64,000 nt of DNA from UBA8337 sp963932545 (lineage in GTDB: Bacteria > Pseudomonadota > Alphaproteobacteria > RS24), in assembly GCA_963932545.1 (NCBI GenBank), contig CAWVRH010000010.1, positions 10,116 to 74,115 of the forward strand, read 5' to 3'. Made by a program: the position numbers and the translations under genes. This document shows positions 8,897 to 16,721 of this stretch, piece by piece. How positions within the stretch are numbered: position 1 is the first letter of the stretch; every line of letters begins with the position of its first letter. The notes under the pieces are model-generated. The model saw nothing but the letters and a program-made list of their open reading frames with translations, did not search any database and was not told where the DNA came from.

Positions 8897-9739
8897 TTAC
8901 TCGGCAGCTTTTTGCGCGGCCTTATCGGTAAACACCGCCGCACGACCTTCCAGCTCGGCTTTCACCGCTTCGATTTGATTGGGCGAGCCAATAATCTCAT
9001 CTTGCAGCACGCTTTCCAGCATCAATGTTTCGGCTACAAACCGGTCGGCTGGCTCGTTGAAAAGCTGTTTGGTGGCGCGGATGGCGTCTGGGTTGCGCGC
9101 GGCAATGGCCGTGGCGGTTTCAAAAGCCGCGGCAAGCGGGTCGTCGCAAATGCGGGTCAAGAAGCCGTGTTCATAAGCTTCTTCGGCCTCAAAAATACGC
9201 GCTGTCATGGCTAATTCTTTAACAATGTCTTCGCGCGCCAAACGCGCCATCACATGGGTGGTGCCCATATCTGGCACAAGGCCCCAGCGCGATTCCATGA
9301 TGGAGAATTTAGTGCCGGGCGCGGCGTAGCGCATATCGGCGCCCATAAATACCTGAAACCCACCGCCCAAGGCAAAGCCCTGTGCGGCTGCAATGACGGG
9401 GACTTGGACTTCGCGCCAAGTGAAAGCTACTTTTTGCGGCCGATTGGCAAGGCCGTGGCTGCGGGTTTCTAGCGGTTGGCGCTCTTTGCTATTGCCGCTC
9501 ACGCCAGCATCGCCGCCGTCGGCCATGGCTGCAAAATTACCCATATCGAGGCCTGCGCAAAAAGCACGACCTTCGCCAGAAAGAACCACGGCGCGAAGAC
9601 TTGCGTCGGCTTTGACCCGCTCGCCAGCTTCGATGAGGGCATCCATCATCTCGGCATCTAGGGCGTTCATTTTGTCGGCGCGAATAAGATGCACATGTGC
9701 GATGTGGTTCTCTACGCGATAGTCAATCCGGTTTTCCAT
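8897..9739 (-). CDS. Enoyl-CoA hydratase/isomerase (crotonase) family protein
   Basis: A 280-residue crotonase. Seen: oxyanion-hole motifs CAGLDM (61-66) and GGGFQVFMG (125-133), with both acid residues retained by alignment to rat enoyl-CoA hydratase: Glu149 (FSIMES, Glu144 position) and Glu175 (VKELAM, Glu164 position). It carries an insertion of about 20 residues after the first oxyanion motif. It starts 2 bp after the FGGY kinase stop with an AAGGAAATAACC leader identical to that of the crotonase at 2336-3109. Coupling with a sugar kinase is unusual and gives no direct pathway clue. Substrate unknown. Confidence 0.9.
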   Translation of the reverse strand: MENRIDYRVENHIAHVHLIRADKMNALDAEMMDALIEAGERVKADASLRAVVLSGEGRAFCAGLDMGNFAAMADGGDAGVSGNSKERQPLETRSHGLANRPQKVAFTWREVQVPVIAAAQGFALGGGFQVFMGADMRYAAPGTKFSIMESRWGLVPDMGTTHVMARLAREDIVKELAMTARIFEAEEAYEHGFLTRICDDPLAAAFETATAIAARNPDAIRATKQLFNEPADRFVAETLMLESVLQDEIIGSPNQIEAVKAELEGRAAVFTDKAAQKAAE

Positions 9740-9741
9740 GG

Positions 9742-11205
9742 TTATTTCCTTCCTTGGCTTTTGTGACGAGACATAAAATTTTCATGAAGTTGAGCGTAAC
9801 CCGCATGAGCTTGCTTGTCAGGGGTAAACTGTGCGCTGGGCTGATAGGCCACATGTGCGGCTTGGCTCACGGTATCAAACACACCTTGCGCCGTTGCCGC
9901 CAGAAGCGCCGTGGCAAAAGCACAATCGCTTTCGCTGCCAGCGCGAAGCTCGACGTTCAGCATATCGGCTAAAACTTGGCAGAAAAACGGTGCCTGCGAA
10001 CCACCGCCCAAAACGTTAAGGCTTGTCGGTGTTTGGCCCAAGCGCTGCGTCATGTCTTGCCAAATAGCGTTGAGTACATGGCCGACGCCCTCATAGGCTG
10101 CACGCGCGATGGCGCTGCTGGTATGGCCGCGCGTTAGGCCGCGCATTTGGGCGCTTAAGGTGGCGTCCCAAAAGGGCGCTCGGGCGCCGGATAGATAGGG
10201 ATAAAACAACAAGCCATCGGCGCCCATTGGGGCTTGGCTGGCGGCTTGGGTAAACTCGGATGGGCTGAGGTTGGGCGTCAGGGTTTGGCGCACCCAATCT
10301 ATGGCGCCCATGCAATCGCTCATGCCAGCTGCGTGATAGTGTAAGCCCGACACAATATGCGGGTAGAAGGAGACGGGCGCAAAGCTCGTGGTGTTGGCGC
10401 TGGTCAAAGCCAATACGCCGGCCGAGGCTAATTTTAAGCTGGCCATATCCGCGCTCTGCTCGCCTGCGCATAGCCATTCCATCGAGGTGTCTATGGCGCC
10501 TTGATAGACAGGCACGCCCTCGGGTAAACCGAACTCGCGCGCGCTTTTGGGGGTTACTTCGCCGGCTTTATCTGTGGGGGCCAGAAGCGGGGCAAAGGCG
10601 GTTTTGGGTAAGCCGCTCCTCGCTTGTAACTCGGGGTTCCAAGTGCCGTTTTTATTGGCCATCATCGAGCCTACGGCCTCGGTGGCATCGGTAGAAAACG
10701 CATTTGTCAGTTGGGCGCGCAGCCAGTCTTTGGCAAAATATAATCGCTCGGTTTTAGCTACAATCTCTGGCTCATGTTGGCCCAACCAAATCAGCTGCGG
10801 CAACGTCCAAGTCGCATTAGGGCGATTGCCCGTTGTTGCTTCGACCTCGCCGTTTGCCGCCAACTCGGCGGCGATGGCGGCGGCGCGTTGGTCATCCCAC
10901 AGGATGGCATTGCGTAAGGGCTGGGCTTTGGCATCGCAAAGCACGCCGATATGCGCGCCACCTGAAAAGCTAATGCCTTGAACCAAGCCCATGTCATCGC
11001 CATGGGCTTGGTTCAATTGCGCCAGTGCCTCGGCCATGGCTTGGCGCCAAATGGCAGGCTCTTGCTCGCTATGGCCAGCCTCGAGGGGATAGGTTTTGAC
11101 ATTGGCGCGCACTAAGTCGCGGCGTTCCACAGAACTGCCATCTGCATAAAGCAGGCAGGCCTTGACGCTGCTGGCGCCTAAATCAATGCCGAGAAAAAAA
11201 CTCAT
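9742..11205 (-). CDS. xylB: FGGY-family carbohydrate kinase, xylulokinase-like
   Basis: A 487-residue FGGY kinase with two actin-like domains. Seen: the phosphate-1 motif FLGIDLGASSVKA (4-16), the sugar-contact strand with SGGAH (81-85), the catalytic Asp239 in QGAIDTSMEW, and the adenosine loop LGGGSQAPFFCQ near 400. Length and motifs fit xylulokinase, but the residues equivalent to Gln-Met in the E. coli XylB sugar motif SGQMHG are Gly-Ala, so the pentulose or other sugar phosphorylated is uncertain. No Shine-Dalgarno is visible ahead of the ATG; a terminator-like hairpin lies directly upstream. No sugar transporter or isomerase is adjacent. Confidence 0.82.
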   Translation of the reverse strand: MSFFLGIDLGASSVKACLLYADGSSVERRDLVRANVKTYPLEAGHSEQEPAIWRQAMAEALAQLNQAHGDDMGLVQGISFSGGAHIGVLCDAKAQPLRNAILWDDQRAAAIAAELAANGEVEATTGNRPNATWTLPQLIWLGQHEPEIVAKTERLYFAKDWLRAQLTNAFSTDATEAVGSMMANKNGTWNPELQARSGLPKTAFAPLLAPTDKAGEVTPKSAREFGLPEGVPVYQGAIDTSMEWLCAGEQSADMASLKLASAGVLALTSANTTSFAPVSFYPHIVSGLHYHAAGMSDCMGAIDWVRQTLTPNLSPSEFTQAASQAPMGADGLLFYPYLSGARAPFWDATLSAQMRGLTRGHTSSAIARAAYEGVGHVLNAIWQDMTQRLGQTPTSLNVLGGGSQAPFFCQVLADMLNVELRAGSESDCAFATALLAATAQGVFDTVSQAAHVAYQPSAQFTPDKQAHAGYAQLHENFMSRHKSQGRK

Positions 11206-11221
11206 AAGTGCTTATAAAACC

Positions 11222-11251
11222 AAAAAGGGCGCCTGCCTATAGCCGACGCCC
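11222..11251 (-). terminator. Rho-independent terminator between the 30-codon ORF and xylB
   Basis: On the minus strand a 7-bp stem (GGGCGTC paired with GGCGCCC, one T-G pair), an 11-base loop, and a run of five T. It ends 16 bases before the xylB start, so it can either end the small transcription unit upstream or act as an attenuator for xylB. Confidence 0.65.
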
Positions 11252-11289
11252 CCGATTTTAATCTTGGTTGGATTTAAGGTCAAACCCAA

Positions 11290-11382
11290 TTACTTTTGCG
11301 CGTCCTTGGACAGCGAAGGCTGCTCCACATTCCTAATTCCACGCTGGCTTTGAAACCTCAAATGCTTCCGATAAATAGACAA
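11290..11382 (-). CDS. Putative 30-residue basic small protein or leader peptide, TTG start
   Basis: A 30-codon reading frame starting TTG (11382-11380) and ending TAA. The peptide is basic, begins MSIYRKHLRF and ends SLSKDAQK, with no membrane segment. What makes it credible is the context: a 14-base sequence fully complementary to the 3' end of 16S rRNA lies 7 bases upstream, a TTGGCA-N17-TAGGAT promoter precedes it, and a hairpin terminator follows. It may be a real small protein or a leader peptide controlling xylB through the terminator. No family is recognised, and there is no codon run that points to amino-acid attenuation. Confidence 0.5.
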   Translation of the reverse strand: MSIYRKHLRFQSQRGIRNVEQPSLSKDAQK

Positions 11383-11383
11383 T

Positions 11384-11397
11384 GGATCACCTCCTTT
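11384..11397 (-). promoter_or_regulatory. Extended Shine-Dalgarno, 14-base match to the anti-SD
   Basis: Minus-strand AAAGGAGGTGATCC, complementary to the full 3' end of 16S rRNA. The AGGAGG core is 7 bases from the TTG start at 11382. Most genes here have 4-6 base matches, so this is exceptional and decides the start. Confidence 0.7.
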
Positions 11398-11420
11398 CGA
11401 TTGTTAAAATTACCCTCAAA

Positions 11421-11449
11421 ATCCTAAGCTGATTTGATTCTGCTGCCAA
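11421..11449 (-). promoter_or_regulatory. Sigma-70-like promoter for the 30-codon ORF
   Basis: Minus strand TTGGCA (11449-11444), 17-base spacer, TAGGAT (11426-11421): five of six and four of six matches to the consensus with ideal spacing. It would give a short 5' leader containing the extended Shine-Dalgarno. Confidence 0.45.
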
Positions 11450-11483
11450 AAGCTTTATGCTGGAGCGACCTATAGGAGATGAC

Positions 11484-12131
11484 ATGCTGCGCTATCAAAT
11501 TATTCCCGTGACGCCGTTTCAGCAAAACTGCACGGTATTTTGGAACGAAGAAACCAAGAGGGGCGGCATTGTCGACCCCGGCGGCGACCTTGCGCTTCTA
11601 GATAAATTTATCGATGAGCAAGGCATTAAGGTGGAAAAGATTTTGGTGACGCATGGCCATCTCGACCATGCGGGCGCCGTGGCACATATGGCGCAAGCGC
11701 GCGCCATCCCGATTATTGGCCCGCATAAAGACGATAAGTTTTGGATCGATGGCATGCCAGATGCCGCTGCTCAATACGGCTTTCCCGAAGCCTTGGCCTT
11801 CGAGCCCGACCAATGGCTAGAGCATGGCGATAGCGTGGACGTAGCGGGGGTTACGTTCGATGTGGTGCATTGTCCTGGCCATACGCCGGGCCATGTTGTG
11901 TTTGTGCAGTCGCAAGATAAAATTGCCATGGTGGGCGATGTTATTTTTCAAGGCTCGATTGGGCGCACAGATTTCCCCAAAGGCAATCATCAGCAGCTCA
12001 TCGATAGCATTACCGAGCGCCTGTGGCCTTTGGGCTTGGACATTACGTTTATTCCAGGGCACGGCCCCACGTCGACTTTTGAGCATGAAAAGAAAACCAA
12101 TCCGTTTTGTTCTGACGCGGCGCTAAATTAA
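11484..12131 (+). CDS. MBL-fold metallo-hydrolase, glyoxalase II / YcbL-like
   Basis: A 215-residue metallo-beta-lactamase-fold hydrolase. Seen: the zinc motif HGHLDH at 57-62 (HxHxDH), a downstream HCPGHTPGHV, the bridging Asp in GDVIFQGSIGRTD, and the final metal His in PGHGPTS. Compact size without the C-terminal substrate domain of true glyoxalase II fits the YcbL group, which hydrolyses thioesters such as S-lactoylglutathione weakly. The start at 11484 is chosen over 11457 because AGGAG precedes it by 7 bases. The stop overlaps the next ATG (TAATG), coupling it to the HIT protein. Confidence 0.88.
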   Translation: MLRYQIIPVTPFQQNCTVFWNEETKRGGIVDPGGDLALLDKFIDEQGIKVEKILVTHGHLDHAGAVAHMAQARAIPIIGPHKDDKFWIDGMPDAAAQYGFPEALAFEPDQWLEHGDSVDVAGVTFDVVHCPGHTPGHVVFVQSQDKIAMVGDVIFQGSIGRTDFPKGNHQQLIDSITERLWPLGLDITFIPGHGPTSTFEHEKKTNPFCSDAALN

Positions 12132-12538
12132 TGGCGCCAGACTGGGTCTTGAACGAGAGACTAGAGCAAGACAGTTTTTGGCTCGGCACACGCGATGGCG
12201 TCGAGTTTCGTTTGATGAAGGATGCTCGCTACACTTGGCTGGTTTTAATACCGCAAGTGCCCGAGGCCGAAGATTGGCACGATTTGGCCGAACCGATGCG
12301 GAGCCATTTATTTACGTTATCCATGCACGCTTCGAAAGTAGTGAAGCAGGCCTTGAGTGCCGATAAAATGAATGTCGCGAACCTTGGCAATATGGTGCGC
12401 CAATTACATGTGCATGTGGTGGCGCGCCATGTCGGAGACGCGGCTTGGCCCGGCCCCATTTGGGGCGTTGGCGAGGCGCAGGCTCATGCGCATCCAGAAA
12501 AAAGCATCCAAGAGATGCAGGACTTATTAGAGTTATAA
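12131..12538 (+). CDS. HIT-family protein
   Basis: A 135-residue histidine-triad protein. Seen: the H-x-H-x-x-x-x-H version of the HIT signature in QLHVHVVARH, preceded by the NLGNMVRQ segment that binds the nucleotide. Members hydrolyse or transfer nucleotides from dinucleoside or adenylyl substrates; the spacing of the final His differs slightly from the classic H-x-H-x-H, as in the FHIT-like bacterial group. Start overlaps the preceding stop. The physiological substrate cannot be read. Confidence 0.88.
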   Translation: MAPDWVLNERLEQDSFWLGTRDGVEFRLMKDARYTWLVLIPQVPEAEDWHDLAEPMRSHLFTLSMHASKVVKQALSADKMNVANLGNMVRQLHVHVVARHVGDAAWPGPIWGVGEAQAHAHPEKSIQEMQDLLEL

Positions 12539-12553
12539 GGGCGTACCGGTTTT

Positions 12554-13276
12554 ATGAGTGTTCTCACGAATAGTTTTCCAGAGCAATTTCGCGCCCTTGT
12601 GTTTGGCGCCAGCGGCGGCATTGGCGCAGCGCTTATGGCTGCTTTAGCGCCGCGGTGCGCGGTCACTGGGGTGGCGAGAAACCCGACGGGCGATTTGTTG
12701 CAAGGCGATATTTGCGATGAGGCCAGTCTGGCGGCTTTGGCGGAGACCCTAAAGGGCGAGTGCTTTCATTTGATTATAAATGCCACCGGCCTGCTGCATG
12801 ATGCGGACGCTGATTTGCAGCCCGAAAAAGCTCTCAAGCAATTAGACGCCGATAAAATGGCACGCGTCTTGGCTGTTAACGCCATTGGGCCAGCCATGGT
12901 GTTGAAGTATTTCTTGCCGCTTTTGGCGCGTGAAGAGAAGGCTGTGATGGCGCATCTTTCGGCGCGCGTTGGCTCTATCTCCGACAATCGCATGGGCGGT
13001 TGGACCAGCTATCGGGCGGCCAAAGCGGCGCAAAATATGATTGTTAAAAACGCCGCCATTGAGACCGCACGACGCGATAAACAAAAGATTATTATCGGCC
13101 TGCATCCTGGCACGGTGGAGACTAATTTATCGGCCCCGTTTCGCGGTGGCGTAGCGGCATCGAAACTATTTACCCCAGACCAAGCGGCGGGTTATTTGCT
13201 GGATGTTATAGACACGATGACGCCCGAAAATAGCGGCCATGTTTTCGCGTGGGACGGAAAACAAATTCCGGCATAA
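12554..13276 (+). CDS. SDR-family NAD(P)-dependent oxidoreductase, C-factor-like
   Basis: A 240-residue short-chain dehydrogenase. Seen: the cofactor loop GASGGIG near residue 18, the strand-4 motif NATG, catalytic Ser in LSARVGSISDN, and the Y-x-x-x-K pair in SYRAAKAAQN. The PGTVETNLS segment after strand 6 is typical of the CsgA/C-factor-like subgroup. Cofactor preference and substrate are not evident. It follows the HIT gene by 15 bp and probably belongs to the same transcript. Confidence 0.88.
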   Translation: MSVLTNSFPEQFRALVFGASGGIGAALMAALAPRCAVTGVARNPTGDLLQGDICDEASLAALAETLKGECFHLIINATGLLHDADADLQPEKALKQLDADKMARVLAVNAIGPAMVLKYFLPLLAREEKAVMAHLSARVGSISDNRMGGWTSYRAAKAAQNMIVKNAAIETARRDKQKIIIGLHPGTVETNLSAPFRGGVAASKLFTPDQAAGYLLDVIDTMTPENSGHVFAWDGKQIPA

Positions 13277-13291
13277 GCCAGCATCCGGGTT

Positions 13292-13546
13292 TTATATTAT
13301 TTCCAGTCGACGGAAATCGGCTGGCAATTTATGACCTTCAAAATCAATATGCACAATGTTCACCTTGTGGCGACGACACCAAACTTGCACGCCCCAATCG
13401 GTGAAGCCGACATCCATGGCGGCATAATTTTGCAGGCTCTCGGGCGGGGTTAAGTTGGCTACTTCATCGGCGCATTTGGAGCAGGCAACATAATTGGTAA
13501 TGCTGAGGGCGAGGGCCTCTTTCGGCAGGGTTGGGTCTTGGCTCAT
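13292..13546 (-). CDS. Small CxxC protein coupled to photolyase
   Basis: An 84-residue soluble protein that I do not recognise by name. Seen: a CSKC pair in the first third, a further Cys in VWCRRHKVNIVHIDFEGH, and a conserved-looking C-terminus; the residues could bind zinc or iron. Its ATG overlaps the photolyase stop (ATGA), so its synthesis is coupled to the repair enzyme. That makes a role in photolyase maturation, DNA-damage response or light biology a reasonable guess, but it is a guess. Confidence 0.72.
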   Translation of the reverse strand: MSQDPTLPKEALALSITNYVACSKCADEVANLTPPESLQNYAAMDVGFTDWGVQVWCRRHKVNIVHIDFEGHKLPADFRRLEII

Positions 13547-15072
13547 TTTAGGGCCTCCAAAAATTTAGCAGCACTGGCTTTGGCGCCCGCTTTTTTCGCT
13601 TCATCCATTTTGTCGAGGTTGCGGTAGACCATGCCCATGCGTGGATTGCTCGACAGCGTGTCGGCGTGGCGCATCATGAAATCCCAATATAAATAATTGA
13701 ATGGGCACGCATCGTCCCCATTGGGTTGCTTAACTTGATAACGGCAGTCTTTGCAATAATCCGACATGCGGTTGATATAGGCGCCGGAAGATACATACGG
13801 TTTCGAGGCCACCAAACCACCGTCGGCGAATAGCGCCATGCCATGCGTATTGGGCAATTGCACCCATTGATAGGCGTCGGCATAGACCTCCATATACCAG
13901 CGATTGACGGCCTCTGGCGCGATGCCTGCCAGCAGGGCGAAATTGCCGGTAATCATCAAGCGTTGAATGTGATGCGCATAGGCGTGCGTCTTGCTGGCCG
14001 CTACGGCCTCGCGCAAGCAAGCCATATCGGTATCGCCGCTGTAGAAAAAATCGGGCAGGGCGCGGTCGTGGTCGAAAAAGTTTTCTTGTTCATAGTCCGG
14101 CATTTTAAGCCAATAGATACCGCGAATATATTCGCGCCATCCCAAGATTTGCCGAATGAAGCCCTCTACCGCATTGAGCGGGGCTTGCTGGTTGGCAAGG
14201 CGCGCCTCGGCAGCTCGACAGACCTCGAGCGGATCAAGCAGACCAAGGTTCAAACTGGTGGCAATCAAGGCGTGATACAGGAAGGTTTCGCCAGATTTCA
14301 TAGCGTCTTGATAGTCCCCAAAATAGGGTAGGCAATGGTCGAGAAAACCATCGAAATGGGCCTGCGCTTGTTGAGCCGTTACCGGCCAGCCAAAACCTTC
14401 CAACGTGCCAAAATGGGCCTCTTCGCCGGTGCCAAAATGCTCGGTCACCAGCGCCATAACTTGGGCGGTGATGGCATCGGGTGGGGAGGTGAGGCGCTGG
14501 GGCAATATGTGGCCCTTGGGTAATTTTTTGCGGTTCTCAGCGTCATAATTCCATTGTCCGCCGAGCGGGTCTTTATCCTCCATCAGCAGGCCCGTTTTGC
14601 GGCGCATTTCGCGATAGAAAAACTCCATGCGGAGCTGTTTTTTGCCGCTTGCCCAAGTCTCGAATTCGTCGTGGCTGGCGAGGAAGCGCGTGTCGGGCAA
14701 TACATGTACGGCGAGGTCAAATTGGGTCGACCAATCGGCAAATTGGCGGGTTAGGCGATATTCGCCAGGTTCCGTCACGAACACGCGCTCATAGCTGCCG
14801 CTGGCTAATTTATGTGCCAGCGCATCGGTAAAGCTTTTGAGTTCGGGGGTCTCGCCATAGGCCAAGTAAGTGACGTCACGGCCTTGGTCGCGCAAACTTT
14901 GCGCAAAATGGCGCATAGCAGAAAACACCAAGACTAGTTTTTGCTGGTGATGCGCCACGTAGGTCGCTTCATCATAGAGTTCCGCCATTACCACATGCGC
15001 GTGGGGGGAGGCCTGAAGGCTCGACAGGTTGGGGGATAATTGGTCGCCCAGCACAAGAATGAGATCGGTCAT
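13543..15072 (-). CDS. phrB: Iron-sulfur bacterial cryptochrome/photolyase (FeS-BCP, PhrB-like (6-4) photolyase)
   Basis: A 509-residue photolyase-related flavoprotein that would use FAD, a lumazine-type antenna and blue light to repair UV photoproducts. Seen: the N-terminal antenna domain (LILVLGDQLSPNL), and four cysteines at 352, 440, 443 and 456, each two residues after the [4Fe-4S] ligands reported for Agrobacterium PhrB (350, 438, 441, 454). Two histidines in YAHHIQRLM (367-368) occupy the region of the lesion-contact His. Start at 15072 is chosen over 15099 because it overlaps the DUF2256 stop (ATGA) and has AGAGG upstream. Middle gene of a three-gene operon. Confidence 0.93.
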   Translation of the reverse strand: MTDLILVLGDQLSPNLSSLQASPHAHVVMAELYDEATYVAHHQQKLVLVFSAMRHFAQSLRDQGRDVTYLAYGETPELKSFTDALAHKLASGSYERVFVTEPGEYRLTRQFADWSTQFDLAVHVLPDTRFLASHDEFETWASGKKQLRMEFFYREMRRKTGLLMEDKDPLGGQWNYDAENRKKLPKGHILPQRLTSPPDAITAQVMALVTEHFGTGEEAHFGTLEGFGWPVTAQQAQAHFDGFLDHCLPYFGDYQDAMKSGETFLYHALIATSLNLGLLDPLEVCRAAEARLANQQAPLNAVEGFIRQILGWREYIRGIYWLKMPDYEQENFFDHDRALPDFFYSGDTDMACLREAVAASKTHAYAHHIQRLMITGNFALLAGIAPEAVNRWYMEVYADAYQWVQLPNTHGMALFADGGLVASKPYVSSGAYINRMSDYCKDCRYQVKQPNGDDACPFNYLYWDFMMRHADTLSSNPRMGMVYRNLDKMDEAKKAGAKASAAKFLEALK

Positions 15073-15218
15073 GCGCGCGCCTCTTTTTGGGAGCGGCACT
15101 TAACGGAGCAATATTTTACGGCGTCCCAATCTTGGGCCCATTTTTTGCGCCACGTGAAAGGGCGCTCGCAGGTCAGGCATTGCTTTTGTGGCAATTCTGA
15201 TTTTTTACGCATCTTCAT
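15069..15218 (-). CDS. DUF2256 zinc-ribbon-like small protein
   Basis: A 49-residue protein with two cysteine pairs, C14-x2-C17 and C37-x3-C41, flanking the signature PFTWRKKWAQDWD and VKYCS, which identify DUF2256. The cysteines probably bind one zinc. Members are often next to FeS-type photolyases or cryptochromes, as here, where its TGA overlaps the photolyase ATG (ATGA). The ATG at 15218 is taken as start; one at 15212 is equally possible since neither has a strong Shine-Dalgarno. Function unknown; close coupling suggests it assists the photolyase or binds DNA or RNA. Confidence 0.85.
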   Translation of the reverse strand: MKMRKKSELPQKQCLTCERPFTWRKKWAQDWDAVKYCSVKCRSQKEARA

Positions 15219-15422
15219 ACTCTGACTTAACCTTTTAATGTAGGCGCGGTATCTTTGTTACCCGTTCCATAGGTGGAGTTCGAGTTCCAGACATGGGGTT
15301 TCGAGGCTCGAAGGTCAAGTTAGTTAACCCCAAGCCATATGTCCCTTGGGCTATATAAGGCATAGGCGTTGTTGACAAAGCCTCGTCTGGTAGCCATTTT
15401 GTGCGCACAGGAGAACAAAATC

Positions 15423-16721
15423 ATGGCCTATCGAGCAACTCGTTTGATTTCATCACTTATCTTATCGAAAAGAGTACAGTCGGCACGCCGGTCCTTAAAG
15501 GCATGGTCGCGCCGTATGGGCGGACAAAAAGCCGAAGTGTTGTATTTCCATCAGCCAGATGACCCGTATAGCCACATAACGGCACAGGTTTTGAGTGAGC
15601 TGCAAGCGCGCTATGACATCACGTTAAAAACTATGCTGGTTGACCGGCCGCTCGATGATGTGGCGCCGGAGCGTGAGGCTTTGCAAGAATATGGCCGCCG
15701 CGATGCCGCCCTGATTGCGCCCTATCACGACTTGAGCTTTGTCGATAGCGGCAAGCAGCCTTCTGCAACCAGCTATCAATCGGCGCGCCGCGCTTTGGCG
15801 GCGTCGAGTAATTTGAACAAAGCGGCGGCGGAAATCGGCCAAGCTTTTTGGGCCGATGATACAGATGCGCTCGACCGTTTGGCGATGGTGTCGGAAGAGA
15901 AAACCGAGCAAGTGTTCCGCGATGGCACCAAGCTTCGCGAAAGTCTCTCGCATTATCTCGGCGCCATGTTTTATTTCGAAGGTGAATGGTATTGGGGTCT
16001 CGACCGTTTACCCTATCTAGAAGAACGGATGAGGGACGCAGGGCTTCGCCTGAGCGGTTGCCGTCAGCTGACCCAGTTCCAAGAACGCCCCGAGTTTATG
16101 AGCAAGCCAAGTAATGGCAAGCGCCTAACCGTGGAGTTTTATCCCTCGGCTCGTAGTCCCTATTCAGCTATTTCGATGGCAGAGACTTTGGACTTGCCGA
16201 ACCATTACCCTGTCAATTTAGTTGTGCGCCCCGTCTTGCCGATGGTTATGCGCAACCTGCCTGTGCCGAAACGCAAAGGCTTATATATTATGCGCGACAC
16301 CAAACGCGAAGCAGACCGCATTGGGGTGCCATTTGGCAAAATTGCCGATCCAGTGGGCGAACCCGTGCGGCGCTGTTACTCTTTATTTACTTGGGCGGAA
16401 CAGCAAAACAAAGGCGGCGAACTGCTGCACGCCTTTACGGACCTAGCTTGGGCCCTTGGCGTAGATACTGGCAGCGACGATGGTATGCGCCAAGTTTGCG
16501 AGCGAGCTGGTTTGGATTGGAACGAAGCCCAAGACGTTATCGATAATAAAGACTGGGAAGTCTGGGCGGAAGAAAACCGTTTGCAGATGATGGCCTCTGA
16601 CTTATGGGGCGTGCCGAGCTATCGCTTGCTGGATGAGGCGGGCAAAGAGCTTTATGCGGGCTGGGGCCGCGATCGTATTTGGTTGCTCGTCTGTGAAATT
16701 CAAAAAGCGTTGGAAAGCTAA
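15423..16721 (+). CDS. Tandem thioredoxin-fold (DsbA / 2-hydroxychromene-2-carboxylate isomerase-like) protein
   Basis: A 432-residue protein made of two thioredoxin-fold halves. Seen: VLYFHQPDDPYSH at about residue 39 and VEFYPSARSPYSAIS at about 245, each at the position of the F-D-x-x-S-P-Y-S start of the HCCA-isomerase/DsbA family, and a C-terminal WGVPSYRLLDEAGKE that is the cis-Pro region. The second half keeps the SPYS serine; the first half has DPYS. No CxxC is present, so it is not a disulfide oxidase. Family members can use glutathione; here the role is unknown. Start at 15423 follows AGGAG. It stands alone between divergent and non-coding DNA. Confidence 0.75.
   Translation: MAYRATRLISSLILSKRVQSARRSLKAWSRRMGGQKAEVLYFHQPDDPYSHITAQVLSELQARYDITLKTMLVDRPLDDVAPEREALQEYGRRDAALIAPYHDLSFVDSGKQPSATSYQSARRALAASSNLNKAAAEIGQAFWADDTDALDRLAMVSEEKTEQVFRDGTKLRESLSHYLGAMFYFEGEWYWGLDRLPYLEERMRDAGLRLSGCRQLTQFQERPEFMSKPSNGKRLTVEFYPSARSPYSAISMAETLDLPNHYPVNLVVRPVLPMVMRNLPVPKRKGLYIMRDTKREADRIGVPFGKIADPVGEPVRRCYSLFTWAEQQNKGGELLHAFTDLAWALGVDTGSDDGMRQVCERAGLDWNEAQDVIDNKDWEVWAEENRLQMMASDLWGVPSYRLLDEAGKELYAGWGRDRIWLLVCEIQKALES

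Noticed and set aside
11384..11398. GGATCACCTCCTTTC on the plus strand, as at the 3' end of 16S rRNA
   Set aside because: No rRNA sequence lies upstream; it is the complement of an extended Shine-Dalgarno for the minus-strand 30-codon ORF.
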